Assembly (NCBI RefSeq): GCF_002079055.1
Contig: NC_047490.1
Span: 930,001-994,000, forward strand
DNA length: 64,000 bases
Direction of reading: 5' to 3'
Origin: Saccharomyces paradoxus
Lineage: Eukaryota; Ascomycota; Saccharomycetes; Saccharomycetales; Saccharomycetaceae
In this document: piece by piece, positions 63,762 to 64,000 of the stretch
Layout of the letters: each line of letters starts with the position of its first letter
How positions within the stretch are numbered: position 1 is the stretch's first letter
Translations under genes and position numbers: made by a program
Notes under the pieces: generated by a model
Database searches by the model: none
Seen by the model: the letters and a program-made list of their open reading frames with translations, nothing else
Told to the model about the DNA's origin: nothing

Positions 63762-64000
63762 TCATCTGGATTGCATTCTCCTTATTTTTTCACTAATATC
63801 GTCCTCTTCAAGAAAGTGCAAGATCTTGGTGCATGATTCAGGATCACCAACTTTTTCAATATGAAGCACTGGTATGTCAAAGCAGTATTCCTTCCACCAT
63901 TTTGCGTTTCTTCGGTCAGTTATGTTGACTATATCTAGTGAAACTCCCTTATTATGAAATTCCTTTCTTTCAAACACATCGTCTATCACTTCCTTCGCTT
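63762..64000 (-). CDS. YDR286C: Mitochondrial glutaredoxin-like protein, N-terminus outside window
   Basis: The minus-strand frame runs from its stop at 63762 to the window edge, about 79 codons. The full S. cerevisiae protein is about 114 residues, so some 35 N-terminal residues, including the CxxC-type active-site segment, lie beyond the window. The visible part has the thioredoxin-fold continuation typical of the DUF836/glutaredoxin-like group: a helix, the strand LDIVNI, then [15 protein letters not shown] with the cis-proline (IPVLH). It ends MQSR. Function is not established beyond the fold. It converges on ZIP1 across 163 bp. Confidence 0.88.
   Translation of the reverse strand, partial: AKEVIDDVFERKEFHNKGVSLDIVNITDRRNAKWWKEYCFDIPVLHIEKVGDPESCTKILHFLEEDDISEKIRRMQSR

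Overview
This is nuclear DNA of a budding yeast of the genus Saccharomyces. Gene order, orientation and protein lengths follow, gene by gene, the right arm of S. cerevisiae chromosome IV from PAM1 (YDR251W) to YDR286C. The proteins I can compare from memory (Dpp1, Din7, Cta1, Mth1, Hsp78) differ from S. cerevisiae at several percent of positions, with more divergence in presequences and tails. That points to a sister species (S. mikatae, S. jurei, S. kudriavzevii or similar) rather than S. cerevisiae itself. I cannot name the species without a search. No introns are needed for any gene. All species comparisons are from recall.

Layout. 1-18 kb: PAM1 (5' part cut by the window edge), BTT1, MET32, CHL4, RMD5, CTA1, RKM4, HSP78, YAP6, SWM1, EXG2. 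18-22.7 kb: a gene-poor stretch, then a tRNA-Ser(AGA) / Ty LTR nest / tRNA-Gly(GCC) island with a Ty4-type LTR, two opposed delta fragments and a broken Ty1/Ty2-family element. 22.9-46 kb: YDR262W, DIN7, AKR1, PEX10, HEL2, CIA1, MSW1, CCC2, GLO2, DON1, BSC2, PMP3, MTH1. 47 kb: tRNA-Glu(CTC) with a solo delta LTR upstream. 48-64 kb: RNH202, RRP45, PHM6, MRX10, GCN2, DPP1, ZIP1 and the start of YDR286C, cut by the window end.

The genes are ordinary single-copy chromosomal genes, not an operon-like system. Several share themes: peroxisome (CTA1, PEX10), mitochondrion (HSP78, MSW1, DIN7, MRX10), meiosis and sporulation (SWM1, DON1, ZIP1), metal and phosphate response (CCC2, DPP1, PHM6), and translation or nutrient signalling (GCN2, HEL2, BTT1, MTH1). 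Several promoters carry sites that fit the gene: an oleate-response element at CTA1, a four-unit heat-shock element plus STREs at HSP78, two Aft1 sites at CCC2, a Pho4-type E-box at PHM6, URS1 at ZIP1, MSEs at DON1 and SWM1, and an MCB at RNH202.

I found no undescribed multi-gene system. The parts most worth a second look are the tRNA/LTR island with its adjoining 1.8 kb of unexplained sequence, an in-frame repeat in YAP6, an antisense ORF in the BSC2 leader and a GC-rich perfect palindrome far upstream of MTH1.
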